Positions 32,038 to 40,491 of a DNA stretch of 41,711 nt are shown here, in pieces. Positions within the stretch are counted from its first letter, which is position 1. Each line of letters opens with the position of its first letter. Source of the stretch: an uncultured Ruminococcus sp. (GTDB lineage: Bacteria > Bacillota > Clostridia > Oscillospirales > CAG-272); assembly GCA_902778725.1 (NCBI GenBank), contig CACYYS010000009.1, positions 1-41,711 of the forward strand. Direction: 5' to 3'. A program made the translations under genes and the position numbers. The notes under the pieces are model-generated. The model did no database searches and was not told the origin of the DNA. It was given only the letters and a program-made list of their open reading frames with translations.

Positions 32038-33114
32038 TTATCTGTATTTTGAATAAACGAGGATCGCGCTGTTGGTATCGGGGATGAAAAGGGTGCCCTC
32101 CTCCGCGGAATAGGAATACCGTCCGGGATAATTGACGGACACCCTTTCATATTGCGCAAAGTGCGCGAGAAGGTCGGTATAATCGGTGAGGATCGTAGCG
32201 GGGAAGGACGTGAAGGAATTGCCGGAAAGCAGACCGTAAAGCGTCTGGAGCTTGGTGAGAGTCGCCTGAGAGGAGAAGGAAGCGGCAAAGCCTTCGATCA
32301 CGGCGTTGGCGGAGGAGACACGCGAATAGGGCGAGCCCTCTGGATATCCGTTGAATCGGATCAGATCGAGCGCGGTCTTGCCGTCAAGGCGCTGCGTACC
32401 GGAGCGGATGTCGATCTCCAGGTCCTGATATTTGTCCGTGTAACGCATGATGAAGGGGACGCTCACGGTCACGCCGCCGACGTTGTCGATCATCCGTTCA
32501 ACGTCCTCCATAAAGAGTACGGTGTAATAATCGACGGAAAAGCCGGTCAGCGCGTTGACTTTGTCGAGGAAATAGGACATACCGAGTGTAGTATAGAGCT
32601 CCCCGAGGGTGAGGGTGGCGCCTCCTGAGCGGACCAGCATATCGGAAGGAAGCGCGGAATAGAGGATGCGCTTTGTTTTGGTATCGACGCGGACAAGGAA
32701 GAAGGCGTCCGCACCGATGCGGCGCTCGCGGACGTAGTCCGAGAGGGAGGCGGCTGAGGATTTTTCTTTATCTTCCACTTCAAAGAGAGGGTAGTTTTTG
32801 TGTGCGGAAGCGTCATAATCGGTGAGGAGGTCGGGCTGATAATCGGTGCCGACGATCAGCATGGTAAAGGGATCGCCTCCGTCCGGCTCCGGGGTGTCGG
32901 GATCGTCGTCTCCTGTCGAGGGAGGATCGGTCTCGGGGAAGACCGGGGCGGTGTTCTCCGGGGATCCCTGCGGCGGTTTGTCCTTTTCCGTGACGACGCC
33001 GAAGCTCGGTCCTACGCAATCGAGGATAACGTTTGTGAGCAGATATGCTGTCGGACCGAAGATCAGACCGGCGATCACAAAAGCGATCAGAAAATTTCTA
33101 ACCAATGGCAGCAT
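32038..33114 (-). CDS. LytR-CpsA-Psr (LCP) family protein
   Basis: A 358-residue membrane-anchored protein. The N-terminal helix (about 8-30) is followed by a Pro/Asp/Glu-rich stalk (about 40-78) and the LCP domain starting FTMLIVGTDYQPD, with RRIGADAFFLVRVDTKTKRI, SALPSDMLV, the NVGGVTVSVPF block and DGKTALDLIRFNGYPEG. LCP enzymes transfer wall polymers such as teichoic acids or capsule from undecaprenyl-PP to peptidoglycan. The usual 'R.R' near the end of the domain is replaced by IRFNGYPEGSPYSR, so it is somewhat divergent. ATG 33114 has AAGGAGTC upstream; it is first in a five-gene minus-strand operon. Confidence 0.88.
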   Translation of the reverse strand: MLPLVRNFLIAFVIAGLIFGPTAYLLTNVILDCVGPSFGVVTEKDKPPQGSPENTAPVFPETDPPSTGDDDPDTPEPDGGDPFTMLIVGTDYQPDLLTDYDASAHKNYPLFEVEDKEKSSAASLSDYVRERRIGADAFFLVRVDTKTKRILYSALPSDMLVRSGGATLTLGELYTTLGMSYFLDKVNALTGFSVDYYTVLFMEDVERMIDNVGGVTVSVPFIMRYTDKYQDLEIDIRSGTQRLDGKTALDLIRFNGYPEGSPYSRVSSANAVIEGFAASFSSQATLTKLQTLYGLLSGNSFTSFPATILTDYTDLLAHFAQYERVSVNYPGRYSYSAEEGTLFIPDTNSAILVYSKYR

Positions 33115-33142
33115 GCGGGACTCCTTAAGTATTAGTAATTGT

Positions 33143-33171
33143 ATTATAATACTTATCCTTGCCGTTTGCAA
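33143..33171 (-). promoter_or_regulatory. Sigma-A promoter for LCP-glyS operon
   Basis: On the minus strand TTGCAA (plus 33166-33171) and TATAAT (plus 33143-33148) with a 17-base spacer. The leader is only about 20 bases, too short for a riboswitch. Confidence 0.92.
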
Positions 33172-33243
33172 GGGGAAAGGAAAAACTTCCGGCGCTTTTC
33201 TTCTGTGCGCGCTCTTTTTCCGGTCGGTTTTTGGGAAAAACTA

Positions 33244-33272
33244 TTGTCAAACGCGCCCGGATGTACTATAAT
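33244..33272 (+). promoter_or_regulatory. Sigma-A promoter for MutS-like operon
   Basis: TTGTCA (33244-33249) and TATAAT (33267-33272), spacer 17 bases. Divergent from the LCP promoter by about 72 bases. Confidence 0.92.
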
Positions 33273-33300
33273 ATAAAAAATACACAAAGGAAGTTGCCGT

Positions 33301-34923
33301 ATGAATCAAGAGTTCAGCCTGATCTACCCCGATCCGGACGCCGCGCGGCGCGCAGAAGAGGGGAGGGACCGGCCATGTATCACGGACGAGACCTGCGAGG
33401 AGCTGGGTCTCTCCTATCTGATCGATCTGAAAAGCAGTTCGCTCTCCGGATATTTTACGGCCGATCCCGCCGTGATGAAATACCGGCTCGAGGCTTTTTC
33501 CGACTTGCTTGAAAATCCCGCTCTCAAAGACGCTCTTCTCTCCGTGTTTCCCATCCTCAACGATATCGTGGAGCTGCGGCAGCTGGATTCCGGCGCCGCG
33601 GATACGACCGAGTCCTATCTCTACGGGATCACGGAGATCGAGCTTTACGTCAACTGCGTGGAAAAGCTCAACGAGGGACTCGCGCCCCTTCGGGATAAGT
33701 TGAAAAGCCGCGCCTTTTGCACGATGGCGGAGCGGATCACCACGCTCTGCGAGAGCGAATATTATAAAGAGCTCAACCGCAAGCTCTCCGAGCTGACCGA
33801 CCGCGTCCGCGAGATCAAAAGCATCACCGTGGGCGTCAATCTCGACTCCCAGCTCCGTCCCTCGAGCGCGGGCGTCCTCTCGATCAACGCGCAGCCCTTC
33901 AAGTCCGGCGAACTGATCGAAAAGATCCTGCGTATGAACTTCAAAAACGACGAGTACACCTGTATCGCGGCGCTCGTTCCTTTCGGGAAAGGCCAATCGG
34001 AAAACACGAAGACCGCGCTTTCCTACGCCTTCAATTCCGCGATCAACGAGGTTTTCAAGAGCTCTGTCAAGAGCTGGAAACTGATCGTGCGCAGCTATGT
34101 GCTCGACAACACCGATTTTCTGATCCGGATCATGCCGGAGATGGAGTTTATGGTAAAGGGCAGCGAGATGCTGCGCCTGATCCGGGAAAAAGGGTTCCCC
34201 CTTTCCGCACCGGAGATCGCGGAGTCCGACGAGCCGGTCTACCGCGCGGAAGGTCTCTACAATCCCAGCGTCGCGGAGCAGATCACCGACCGTATCGTGC
34301 AAAACGACGTCGTCTTTGACGAGCGGGCCCGCATCTTTGTTCTGACGGGACCGAACCGCGGCGGCAAATCGGTCATCACCTGCGCCGTCGGGATCTCTCA
34401 GGCGATGATGCAGCTCGGGATGTACGTCCCGGCCGAGAGCATGACAGCTTCCCCTGCCGACGGGATCTTCATCCATTTCCCGACGGGGGCGGAAGATACG
34501 ATCGACCGCGGGCGTCTCGGGGAGGAGTGCGTCCGGCTTGCCGGTATCTTTGACCGGCTGACCCGGCGCAGCCTCGTCCTGCTGGACGAGTCTTTCTCCT
34601 CGACCGGCGCGTATGAAGCGTCCTATATCGCGGAGGAGGTCATCCTCGGCCTCTCCAAGATCGGCGCGCGGGTGATCTTTTCCACCCACCTCCATGAGCT
34701 TGCCGCCCGGATCGATGAGATCAATGAACGCGCGGCGGCGATCGGCGGGTATCCGGTCGACTCGCTTGTCGCAAAGATCGAAAACGGCCGGCGTTCCTTC
34801 CGCATCGAGCGGATCAAGCCGGACGGAAAGAGTTACGCGGGAGATATCGCCGCAAAATACGGCCTCTCGTATGAAAAAATCATGCAGCGCATCGAAGCGC
34901 ACGAAGGAGAACAAAGAAAATGA
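33301..34923 (+). CDS. MutS-like ATPase without mismatch-recognition domain
   Basis: A 540-residue MutS-family protein. The N-terminal half is helical and resembles MutS core/lever domains (SYLIDLKSSSLSGYF, DLLENPALKDALLSVFPIL). The C-terminal ATPase has Walker A GPNRGGKS (350-357), Walker B LVLLDESFSST (about 425-435), the FSTHLHELA switch and a closing helical tip. There is no N-terminal mismatch-binding domain (GxFYE absent), no Smr domain and no nuclease, so it is neither MutS1 nor MutS2. Such short MutS relatives are widespread and poorly studied. AAAGGAAG precedes ATG 33301. It overlaps the Lrp-type gene by 4 bases and seems co-transcribed with it and the aminotransferase. Confidence 0.9.
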   Translation: MNQEFSLIYPDPDAARRAEEGRDRPCITDETCEELGLSYLIDLKSSSLSGYFTADPAVMKYRLEAFSDLLENPALKDALLSVFPILNDIVELRQLDSGAADTTESYLYGITEIELYVNCVEKLNEGLAPLRDKLKSRAFCTMAERITTLCESEYYKELNRKLSELTDRVREIKSITVGVNLDSQLRPSSAGVLSINAQPFKSGELIEKILRMNFKNDEYTCIAALVPFGKGQSENTKTALSYAFNSAINEVFKSSVKSWKLIVRSYVLDNTDFLIRIMPEMEFMVKGSEMLRLIREKGFPLSAPEIAESDEPVYRAEGLYNPSVAEQITDRIVQNDVVFDERARIFVLTGPNRGGKSVITCAVGISQAMMQLGMYVPAESMTASPADGIFIHFPTGAEDTIDRGRLGEECVRLAGIFDRLTRRSLVLLDESFSSTGAYEASYIAEEVILGLSKIGARVIFSTHLHELAARIDEINERAAAIGGYPVDSLVAKIENGRRSFRIERIKPDGKSYAGDIAAKYGLSYEKIMQRIEAHEGEQRK

Positions 34924-35399
34924 AAAACGAATTGCTGAAGCTTCTTGAAAACGACGCCCGTCTCACGGCGGAGGAGCTTGCCGTTATGCTCTCAAAGGAG
35001 ACGGGCGATATCAAAAAAATGATCGGCGATTATGAAAAGGACGGCGTCATCCTCGGCTACAAGACCCTCGTCGACTGGGATAAAACGGCGACCGAGCACG
35101 TCAACGCTCTGATCGAGCTCCACGTCTCGCCGCAGCCGGACCGCGGCTTTGATCAGATCGCCGAAAAGATCTGCCGCTATCCCGAGGTGGATTCGCTTTA
35201 CCTGATGTCGGGCGGTTTTGATTTTGCCGTGATGCTGGAGGGAAAAACGATGAAGGAGGTCGCGCTTTTCGTCGTGCAGAAGCTCGCGCCGCTGGATTCC
35301 GTGATCTCGACGGCGACGCACTTCGTTCTGAAAAAATACAAGGACAAGGGCGTGGTCTATGAAAAGCCGCGCGAGGACGAGAGGAGCAACTGCCTGTAA
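34920..35399 (+). CDS. Lrp/AsnC-family transcriptional regulator
   Basis: A 159-residue regulator: an N-terminal winged helix-turn-helix (LLKLLENDARLTAEELAVML, then KKMIGDYEKDGVILGYKTLV) and a C-terminal RAM ligand-binding domain (VNALIELHVSPQPDRGFDQI, DFAVMLEGKTMKEV). Family members bind amino acids and control amino acid metabolism. Its tight fit between the MutS-like gene (4-base overlap) and the aminotransferase (1-base overlap, TAATG) suggests that it senses the aminotransferase substrate or product. That Lrp-aminotransferase pairing is, to my knowledge, common in Clostridia. Confidence 0.93.
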   Translation: MKNELLKLLENDARLTAEELAVMLSKETGDIKKMIGDYEKDGVILGYKTLVDWDKTATEHVNALIELHVSPQPDRGFDQIAEKICRYPEVDSLYLMSGGFDFAVMLEGKTMKEVALFVVQKLAPLDSVISTATHFVLKKYKDKGVVYEKPREDERSNCL

Positions 35400-36571
35400 T
35401 GATGCCGTTCGATCCTTCTAAAGTCATCTCCAAGCAATGCGCCGGGATCAAGCCGTCCGGGATCCGCAAGTTTTTTGATATGCTGGACGGGATGAAGGAC
35501 GTGATCTCCCTGACCGTGGGGCAGCCGGACTTTGTCACCCCCTGGAAGATCCGGGAAGCGGGCATTGAGAGCATCGAGCAGGGCAAGACCTACTACACCT
35601 CCAACTCCGGTCTTCCCGCGCTCCGCGAGGAGATCTCCTCCTATCTCGAGCGATCCTTCGCCCTTTCCTACGACGCCGAGCGGGAACTGCTCGTAACGAT
35701 CGGAGGGAGCGAGGCGGTCGATCTTGCCGCCCGCGCGCTTCTCGACCCCGGCGACGAGGTCATCCTCCATTATCCGAATTACGTCTGTTACGAGCCGCTT
35801 TGCCGTATGTGCGGCGCCAAAGTCGTGCCGATCGTCACCACCGAGCGGGAGAATTTCAAGGTGACGCCGGAGGCGCTCCGGGCGGTCATTACGCCGAAGA
35901 CCAAGCTGCTCATCCTTTCCTATCCCAACAACCCGACGGGCGGCATTATGGAGCGGGCGGATCTTGAGGCGATCGCGGACGTGATCCGCGATACCGGGAT
36001 CGTCGTGCTCTCGGACGAGATCTATGCGGAGCTTACCTACGGCTCCCGTCACGTTTCCTTCGGTTCGCTCCCCGGGATGAAGGAACGCACCGTCGTGTGC
36101 AGCGGTTTTTCCAAGGCCTTTGCGATGACGGGGTGGCGCCTCGGCTACGTGGCGGCGCCGGCGCCGATCCTTTCCGCGATCCGCAAGATCCATCAGTACG
36201 CGATCATGTGCGCGCCGACCGCTTCCCAGTTTGCCGGCCTTGCCGCCATGCGGGAGGGGCAGGAGGCGATGCACGAGATGATCGCCGAGTACGACCGCCG
36301 CCGCAAGCTCACCCTGAGCGAACTTGCCAAGATCGGTCTCAGCTGCTATGAACCGAAGGGCGCGTTTTACGTTTTCCCCGATATTTCCCGCTTCGGGCTG
36401 TCCAGTCAGGAATTTGCTTCCCGCCTGATCAACGAGGCGCGCGCCGCCGTCGTGCCGGGTGACGCGTTCGGCGAGAGCGGGGAAGGATACATCCGCATTT
36501 CCTATGCCTATTCCGTCGGTCATATCAAAGAAGGGATCGCGCGGATGGGGCGCTTCCTTTCCACTCTTTGA
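35399..36571 (+). CDS. Class I/II PLP-dependent aminotransferase
   Basis: A 390-residue fold-type I aminotransferase. SYPNNPTGG (substrate and PLP region), SDEIYAELTYG (PLP-ring Asp/Tyr) and SGFSKAFAMTGWRLGY with PLP-linking Lys239 are all intact; IRISYAYS near the end carries the carboxylate-binding Arg. The type resembles PatA/aromatic or aspartate-like aminotransferases of subgroup I; the amino acid cannot be told from sequence. The start is ATG 35399 (sharing the A of the Lrp stop codon) or ATG 35402. It ends the three-gene unit before a terminator. Confidence 0.95.
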   Translation: MMPFDPSKVISKQCAGIKPSGIRKFFDMLDGMKDVISLTVGQPDFVTPWKIREAGIESIEQGKTYYTSNSGLPALREEISSYLERSFALSYDAERELLVTIGGSEAVDLAARALLDPGDEVILHYPNYVCYEPLCRMCGAKVVPIVTTERENFKVTPEALRAVITPKTKLLILSYPNNPTGGIMERADLEAIADVIRDTGIVVLSDEIYAELTYGSRHVSFGSLPGMKERTVVCSGFSKAFAMTGWRLGYVAAPAPILSAIRKIHQYAIMCAPTASQFAGLAAMREGQEAMHEMIAEYDRRRKLTLSELAKIGLSCYEPKGAFYVFPDISRFGLSSQEFASRLINEARAAVVPGDAFGESGEGYIRISYAYSVGHIKEGIARMGRFLSTL

Positions 36572-36573
36572 AA

Positions 36574-36606
36574 AAAAAGCAGATCGGAAAAACCGGTCTG
36601 CTTTTT
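36574..36606 (+). terminator. Intrinsic terminator after aminotransferase
   Basis: AAAAAGCAGATCGG (36574-36587) pairs with CCGGTCTGCTTTTT (36593-36606) with one G-T wobble and an A5 loop. Confidence 0.93.
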
Positions 36607-36607
36607 G

Positions 36608-36636
36608 TCATATCCCCCCGCCTCTTTACATAGGAT
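36608..36636 (+). promoter_or_regulatory. Putative sigma-E promoter of spoIVA
   Basis: TCATATC (36608-36614), a 14-base spacer and CATAGGAT (36629-36636) fit the sigma-E pattern (KMATATT, 14-15, CATACAAT) except for one base in the first box and two in the second. Initiation near 36643 would leave the AGGGG ribosome site (about 36656-36660) in the leader. Bacillus spoIVA is sigma-E controlled. Confidence 0.6.
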
Positions 36637-36668
36637 GGATTGAAAAAAGAGAAAAAGGGGATCGCGTA

Positions 36669-38147
36669 ATGGTGGATAGAAATATATATCGGGAGCTTGC
36701 GGAGAGGACGGGGGGAGAGGTGTTCGTCGGCGTGGTAGGCCCCGTCCGGACGGGGAAATCCACCTTCATCAAGCGGATGATGGAGACGGTCGTCCTCCCG
36801 AATATGGAGGACGAATACGGACGGGAAAAGGCAAAAGACGAGATGCCGCAATCGGCGGGCGGCCGCACCGTGATGACGGCGGAACCGAAGTTTATCCCGG
36901 ATGAGGCGGTCGCCGTTTCGATCGGGGAAAACGCGCGCATGAAGATGCGGCTGATCGATTGCGTCGGATTCCTTGTTCCGGGCGCGGAAGGAACGACGGA
37001 AAACGGAGAACCCCGCATGGTCCACACGCCCTGGTCCGAGGAGGCGATCCCTTTTGAACAAGCCGCGGAGATCGGAACGGTAAAGGTCATCCGCGATCAC
37101 TCGACCGTCGGCATCCTTGTCACGACAGACGGGACGGTCGGGGACCTCCCGCGGGAGAACTACGTGGAAGCCGAGGAACGCGTGGTAAAGGAGCTGAGGG
37201 ATCTCGGCAAGCCGTTCTGCGTCATTCTGAACAGCGCCGATCCCGAAAAGAAGGAGGCGGAAGAGCTCGCCCTTTCGCTTGAAAAACGCTACGGCGCTCC
37301 AGTCGCTTTGGTAAACTGCTTTGACCTTGACGGGGAAGATATCGAGCATATCTTCGGAATGATCCTCGAGCAGTTTCCCGTCACCGAGATACGGGTGGAA
37401 CTGCCCGAGTGGATGAGCGCGCTGCCGGAGGGGCATCCGATGATGACCTCCTTTGTGGAGACGGTAAAGACCTGCGCGGCGGATATCACACAGATGGGAG
37501 ACGTGGAGCGCGTCTTTGCGAACGCTCCGGTCAATCCCGATATCGCGGAGGCGGCGGTAAAGGAGCTCGATCTTTCCACCGGAAAAGCCGCGGTCTCCTT
37601 GCTCCCGGAGGAAAACAGCTATTATCAGACGCTCGCAGAGCTCTCCGGAATTCCCGTTGACGGGGAAGAGGATCTGTTTTGTACCGTTTGCGAGCTGGCG
37701 GAGACGAAGAGAAAATACGACAAGGTGCGGGCGGCGCTCGACGAGGTGGCGGAAAAAGGATACGGCATCGTGATGCCGGAACTGTCCGAGCTGCAGCTCG
37801 AGGAGCCGGAGATCGTGCGACAGTCCGGAGGATACGGAGTGAAGCTGCGCGCTTCCGCCAAGTCGATCCATATGATCCGGGCGAACATTGAAACGGAGAT
37901 CAATCCGATCGTCGGAACGGAGGAACAGTCGGAACAGCTGCTCTCGAGCCTGATGAAAGGCTTTGAGGAGGATCCCGCCAGGATATGGGAGACCGATCTT
38001 CTCGGAAAGAGCCTCTATGAGCTTGTCACGGACGGGTTGCACGCCAAGCTCCAGAATATGCCGGAGGAAAGCCGGAGCAAGCTGTCGGAGACCCTGGAGC
38101 GGATCATCAACGAGGGCAGCGGGGGATTGATCTGTATCCTCTTATAA
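36669..38147 (+). CDS. spoIVA: Stage IV sporulation protein A (SpoIVA)
   Basis: Spore-coat basement-layer ATPase made in the mother cell, 492 residues, normal length. It starts MVDRNIYRELAERTGGEVFV and has Walker A GPVRTGKST with Lys30, the same position as in Bacillus SpoIVA; the downstream PQSAGGRTVMTAEPKFIP and RLIDCVGFLVPGA are hallmark blocks of this TRAFAC-class protein. The C-terminus ends GSGGLICILL, the conserved tail used for localisation. ATG 36669 was chosen over a long upstream in-frame extension because of the AGGGG site and because the extension runs through the terminator of the aminotransferase. Monocistronic, with a sigma-E-like promoter. Confidence 0.98.
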   Translation: MVDRNIYRELAERTGGEVFVGVVGPVRTGKSTFIKRMMETVVLPNMEDEYGREKAKDEMPQSAGGRTVMTAEPKFIPDEAVAVSIGENARMKMRLIDCVGFLVPGAEGTTENGEPRMVHTPWSEEAIPFEQAAEIGTVKVIRDHSTVGILVTTDGTVGDLPRENYVEAEERVVKELRDLGKPFCVILNSADPEKKEAEELALSLEKRYGAPVALVNCFDLDGEDIEHIFGMILEQFPVTEIRVELPEWMSALPEGHPMMTSFVETVKTCAADITQMGDVERVFANAPVNPDIAEAAVKELDLSTGKAAVSLLPEENSYYQTLAELSGIPVDGEEDLFCTVCELAETKRKYDKVRAALDEVAEKGYGIVMPELSELQLEEPEIVRQSGGYGVKLRASAKSIHMIRANIETEINPIVGTEEQSEQLLSSLMKGFEEDPARIWETDLLGKSLYELVTDGLHAKLQNMPEESRSKLSETLERIINEGSGGLICILL

Positions 38148-38184
38148 TGATACAAAAATGTGTAAAAGGTTCGGTTTTGTATCA
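38148..38184 (+). repeat. 10-bp perfect inverted repeat after spoIVA
   Basis: TGATACAAAA (38148-38157) and TTTTGTATCA (38175-38184) flank 17 bases, starting at the first base after the spoIVA stop. No T-run follows, so it is not a standard terminator; it could stabilise the mRNA 3' end or be a protein-binding site. Confidence 0.7.
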
Positions 38185-38238
38185 AAAAGGAGCTGCTTTC
38201 GGAAAGCAGGGCGCAGAAAACGGAAGGGGGACGGAGCG

Positions 38239-38260
38239 ATCCGCCCCCTTTCTTTCTCAA
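38239..38260 (+). terminator. Probable terminator of spoIVA transcript
   Basis: GGGGGACGGA and TCCGCCCCC in 38225-38250 form a stem with one bulged base and a GCGA loop, followed by TTTCTTTCTC. Coordinates are approximate. Confidence 0.6.
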
Positions 38261-38276
38261 ACTTTTCGGAAAGCGG

Positions 38277-38305
38277 TTGAAAACGGAGAGAAAATGTGAT
38301 AGAAT
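38277..38305 (+). promoter_or_regulatory. Sigma-A promoter for the NUDIX gene
   Basis: TTGAAA (38277-38282) and TAGAAT (38300-38305), spacer 17 bases. Confidence 0.85.
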
Positions 38306-38348
38306 CATAACAGCATGATCGTTTGCAGCAATGAAGGAAGTGATTTTC

Positions 38349-38765
38349 GTGACCGAGAAATCCTGCGGGACTGTTCTATATACGGTAAAAGACGGCGTTG
38401 TTCTGTACCTCCTGATCCAGAGCGCCGACGGAGGGATCTGCGGATTCCCGAAGGGGCACATGGAGGCCGGCGAGACCGAGGAGGAGACCGCGCTGCGCGA
38501 GACGTGGGAAGAGACCTCCGTGCGCGCCGAGCTTGTCGGCGGCTTCCGTAAGGAGATCGCCTACCGACTCAAAAACGGGAACTCCAAAACAGTCGTCTTT
38601 TTTCTCGGGACCTTCCGGGATCAGGAACCGCGCCACAACGAGGGATTCGAAACGCTCAACTATCTTCTCCTGCCTTACGGTGACGCCTGCAGGAAGCTCA
38701 CCTTCCGCAACACGCGCAGAGTCCTCAAAAGCGCGGAGCGTTTTCTCCGCGCGAGGGAAAAATAA
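38349..38765 (+). CDS. NUDIX hydrolase
   Basis: A small NUDIX enzyme (138 residues from GTG 38349). The Nudix box is complete: GHMEAGETEEETALRETWEETSV carries the G-x5-E-x7-RE-x2-EE pattern (seen as GHMEAGE and RETWEET). The preceding ICGFPKG and early EKSCGTVLY resemble diadenosine-polyphosphate (Ap4A) or MutT-type hydrolases; the substrate is not determinable. GTG 38349 is preferred because GAAGGAAG lies 8 bases upstream; ATG 38331 would place that site inside the gene. It has its own promoter and a terminator shared with ruvB. Confidence 0.92.
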   Translation: MTEKSCGTVLYTVKDGVVLYLLIQSADGGICGFPKGHMEAGETEEETALRETWEETSVRAELVGGFRKEIAYRLKNGNSKTVVFFLGTFRDQEPRHNEGFETLNYLLLPYGDACRKLTFRNTRRVLKSAERFLRAREK

Positions 38766-38769
38766 AACC

Positions 38770-38800
38770 GGACGCGCCGGAATTTCCGGCGCGTCCGTCT
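38770..38800. terminator. Bidirectional intrinsic terminator
   Basis: GGACGCGCCGG (38770-38780), loop AATTT, CCGGCGCGTCC (38786-38796), flanked by T-rich tracts on both strands. It separates the NUDIX gene from convergent ruvB. Confidence 0.88.
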
Positions 38801-38801
38801 T

Positions 38802-39866
38802 TTATTCTTCTGTTTCGCTGTCGAACACACTGCTTTGCGTCGCCGTCGGCCGGTAAGGAAGGCCGAGGTGTTCGTAGGCTTTTTTTGTCGCGACGCGCCC
38901 GCGCGGCGTGCGTGCGAGAAACCCGATCTGCATCAGATACGGCTCGTACACGTCCTCGATCGTAACGGCTTCTTCTCCCACTGTGGCGGCGAGGGTCTCA
39001 AGACCGACGGGACCGCCGTCGTAGTAATCGATGATCGCGCGCAGCATACGGCGGTCGGTGTTGTCGAGGCCGAGTCCGTCGATCTCCAGCTTTGTCAGGG
39101 CGGTTTTCGCCACGTCGAGCGTGATCTCGCCGTCCGCGAGGACCAGAGCAAAATCGCTGACACGGCGCAGGATGCGGTTTGCGACGCGGGGCGTTCCGCG
39201 GGAACGGGAGGCGATCTCGAGCGCCGCGTCTTCCGAGACGGAGACGCCGAGGATGGAGGCGGAACGCTTGACGATGGTAGTCAGCTCCCGGGATGTGTAG
39301 AGCTCCAGCTTCAGGAGAACGCCGAAGCGGTCGCGCAGCGGGGTGGTGAGCTGACCCGCGCGGGTCGTCGCGCCGATCAGGGTAAAGTGCTTGAGGGGGA
39401 GCCGGATGCTTCGGGCGGACGGTCCCTGCCCGATAATGATATCGATCAGAAAGTCTTCCATCGCGGGGTAGAGGATCTCCTCCACCTGACGGGAGAGCCG
39501 GTGGATCTCGTCGATAAAGAGAACGTCCCCCTCGCCGAGATTGGTGAGGAGCGCGACGAGATCGCGCGGTTTTTCGATCGCGGGACCGGAGGTGGCCCGG
39601 ATATTGACGCCGAGCTCGGACGCGATGATATAAGAAAGCGTCGTCTTCCCGAGGCCGGGCGGACCGTAGAGAAGGACGTGATCGAGACTCTCGCCGCGCA
39701 GTTTCGCCGCGTCGATGAAGACGGACAGATTATCCTTCGCCTTCTCCTGTCCGATATATTCCGCGAGAGTCTTCGGGCGCAGCTTGTTGTCGCTGTCCCG
39801 GTCTTCCGGGATCTCGTTTTGGGCGACCAGGCGGTTCTCTAAATCGAATTCTCCTTCGATTGCCAT
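38802..39866 (-). CDS. ruvB: Holliday junction helicase RuvB
   Basis: AAA+ motor that drives Holliday junction branch migration with RuvA, 354 residues. [19 protein letters not shown] opens the AAA+ domain; Walker A is GPPGLGKT (about 67-74), Walker [12 protein letters not shown], sensor 1 GATTRAGQL, the arginine finger region PLRDRFGV, and the C-terminal winged helix contains [17 protein letters not shown], the DNA-binding hallmark. The C-terminal tail after LPYRP is short. It follows ruvA by 12 bases on the minus strand. Confidence 0.98.
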   Translation of the reverse strand: MAIEGEFDLENRLVAQNEIPEDRDSDNKLRPKTLAEYIGQEKAKDNLSVFIDAAKLRGESLDHVLLYGPPGLGKTTLSYIIASELGVNIRATSGPAIEKPRDLVALLTNLGEGDVLFIDEIHRLSRQVEEILYPAMEDFLIDIIIGQGPSARSIRLPLKHFTLIGATTRAGQLTTPLRDRFGVLLKLELYTSRELTTIVKRSASILGVSVSEDAALEIASRSRGTPRVANRILRRVSDFALVLADGEITLDVAKTALTKLEIDGLGLDNTDRRMLRAIIDYYDGGPVGLETLAATVGEEAVTIEDVYEPYLMQIGFLARTPRGRVATKKAYEHLGLPYRPTATQSSVFDSETEE

Positions 39867-39878
39867 GGCGGGCTCTCC

Positions 39879-40490
39879 TTATTTCACGAATTTCGAGAGG
39901 CAGATCCGGATGATCTCCTCGGTGGACATGCCGGCGGTGTTCACATCCCGCAGCGCTTCGCGGATCTCGGCTTCCCGGTATCCGAGGATGGTCAGCGCGC
40001 TCTCCGCGTCGGCGAGGGCGGAGCCGGACGCCGCGGCGGCGGGAGCGGCGGGAGCGGAGCTTTGAGGCAGGGAGACGTTCTGGAGTTTATCTTTGAGTTC
40101 AAGGATGATGCGCGAGGCGGTCTTTACGCCGATGCCCTGCGCCGTTGCGATCGTTTTCGGACGGTCGGAGACGATCGCGGAAACCAGATCCGCCGCCGTG
40201 AAAGAGGAGAGGATGGAGATGGCGGCTTTCGGTCCCACGCCGGATACGCCGGTGAGAAGGGAGAAGAAATTGAGTTCCTCTTTTGTATAGAACCCGAAGA
40301 GCTCAACTCCGTCCTCGCGCACGGCAAGGTTTGTATAGAGCTTTACCGTCGCCATTTCGTTTCCGGTCAGGGAGACGAGGGAGGCATGGGTCGTGCCGGA
40401 GATCGTCAGGGAGTACCCGACCCCGCACGCTTCGACGGTCGCGCGGGAAGGTTCAAGCTCGGTCAATTCGCCTTTGATATAAGAAAACAT
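39879..40490 (-). CDS. ruvA: Holliday junction protein RuvA
   Basis: Tetrameric junction-binding partner of RuvB, 203 residues. The N-terminal OB-fold starts MFSYIKGELTEL, with VEACGVGYSLTIS; the paired helix-hairpin-helix motifs are LLTGVSGVGPKAAISIL and ATAQGIGVKTASRIILELKDK; an Ala-rich linker leads to the C-terminal RuvB-binding domain (ALTILGYREAEIREAL). The start is ATG 40490 because GAGGAGATATAAT precedes it; an in-frame extension upstream is rejected. Its start lies 1 base past the ispE stop, and the ispE-ruvA-ruvB order suggests one transcript. Confidence 0.97.
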   Translation of the reverse strand: MFSYIKGELTELEPSRATVEACGVGYSLTISGTTHASLVSLTGNEMATVKLYTNLAVREDGVELFGFYTKEELNFFSLLTGVSGVGPKAAISILSSFTAADLVSAIVSDRPKTIATAQGIGVKTASRIILELKDKLQNVSLPQSSAPAAPAAAASGSALADAESALTILGYREAEIREALRDVNTAGMSTEEIIRICLSKFVK

Positions 40491-40491
40491 A

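Noticed and set aside
32027..33142. T-box riboswitch controlling glyS
   Set aside because: glyS abuts the LCP gene directly, and the operon leader is about 20 bases, leaving no room for a T-box.
36459..36668. Upstream extension of the spoIVA frame
   Set aside because: It runs through the aminotransferase gene end and its terminator; SpoIVA normally starts MVDRNIYR-like, with Lys30 in Walker A as found here.
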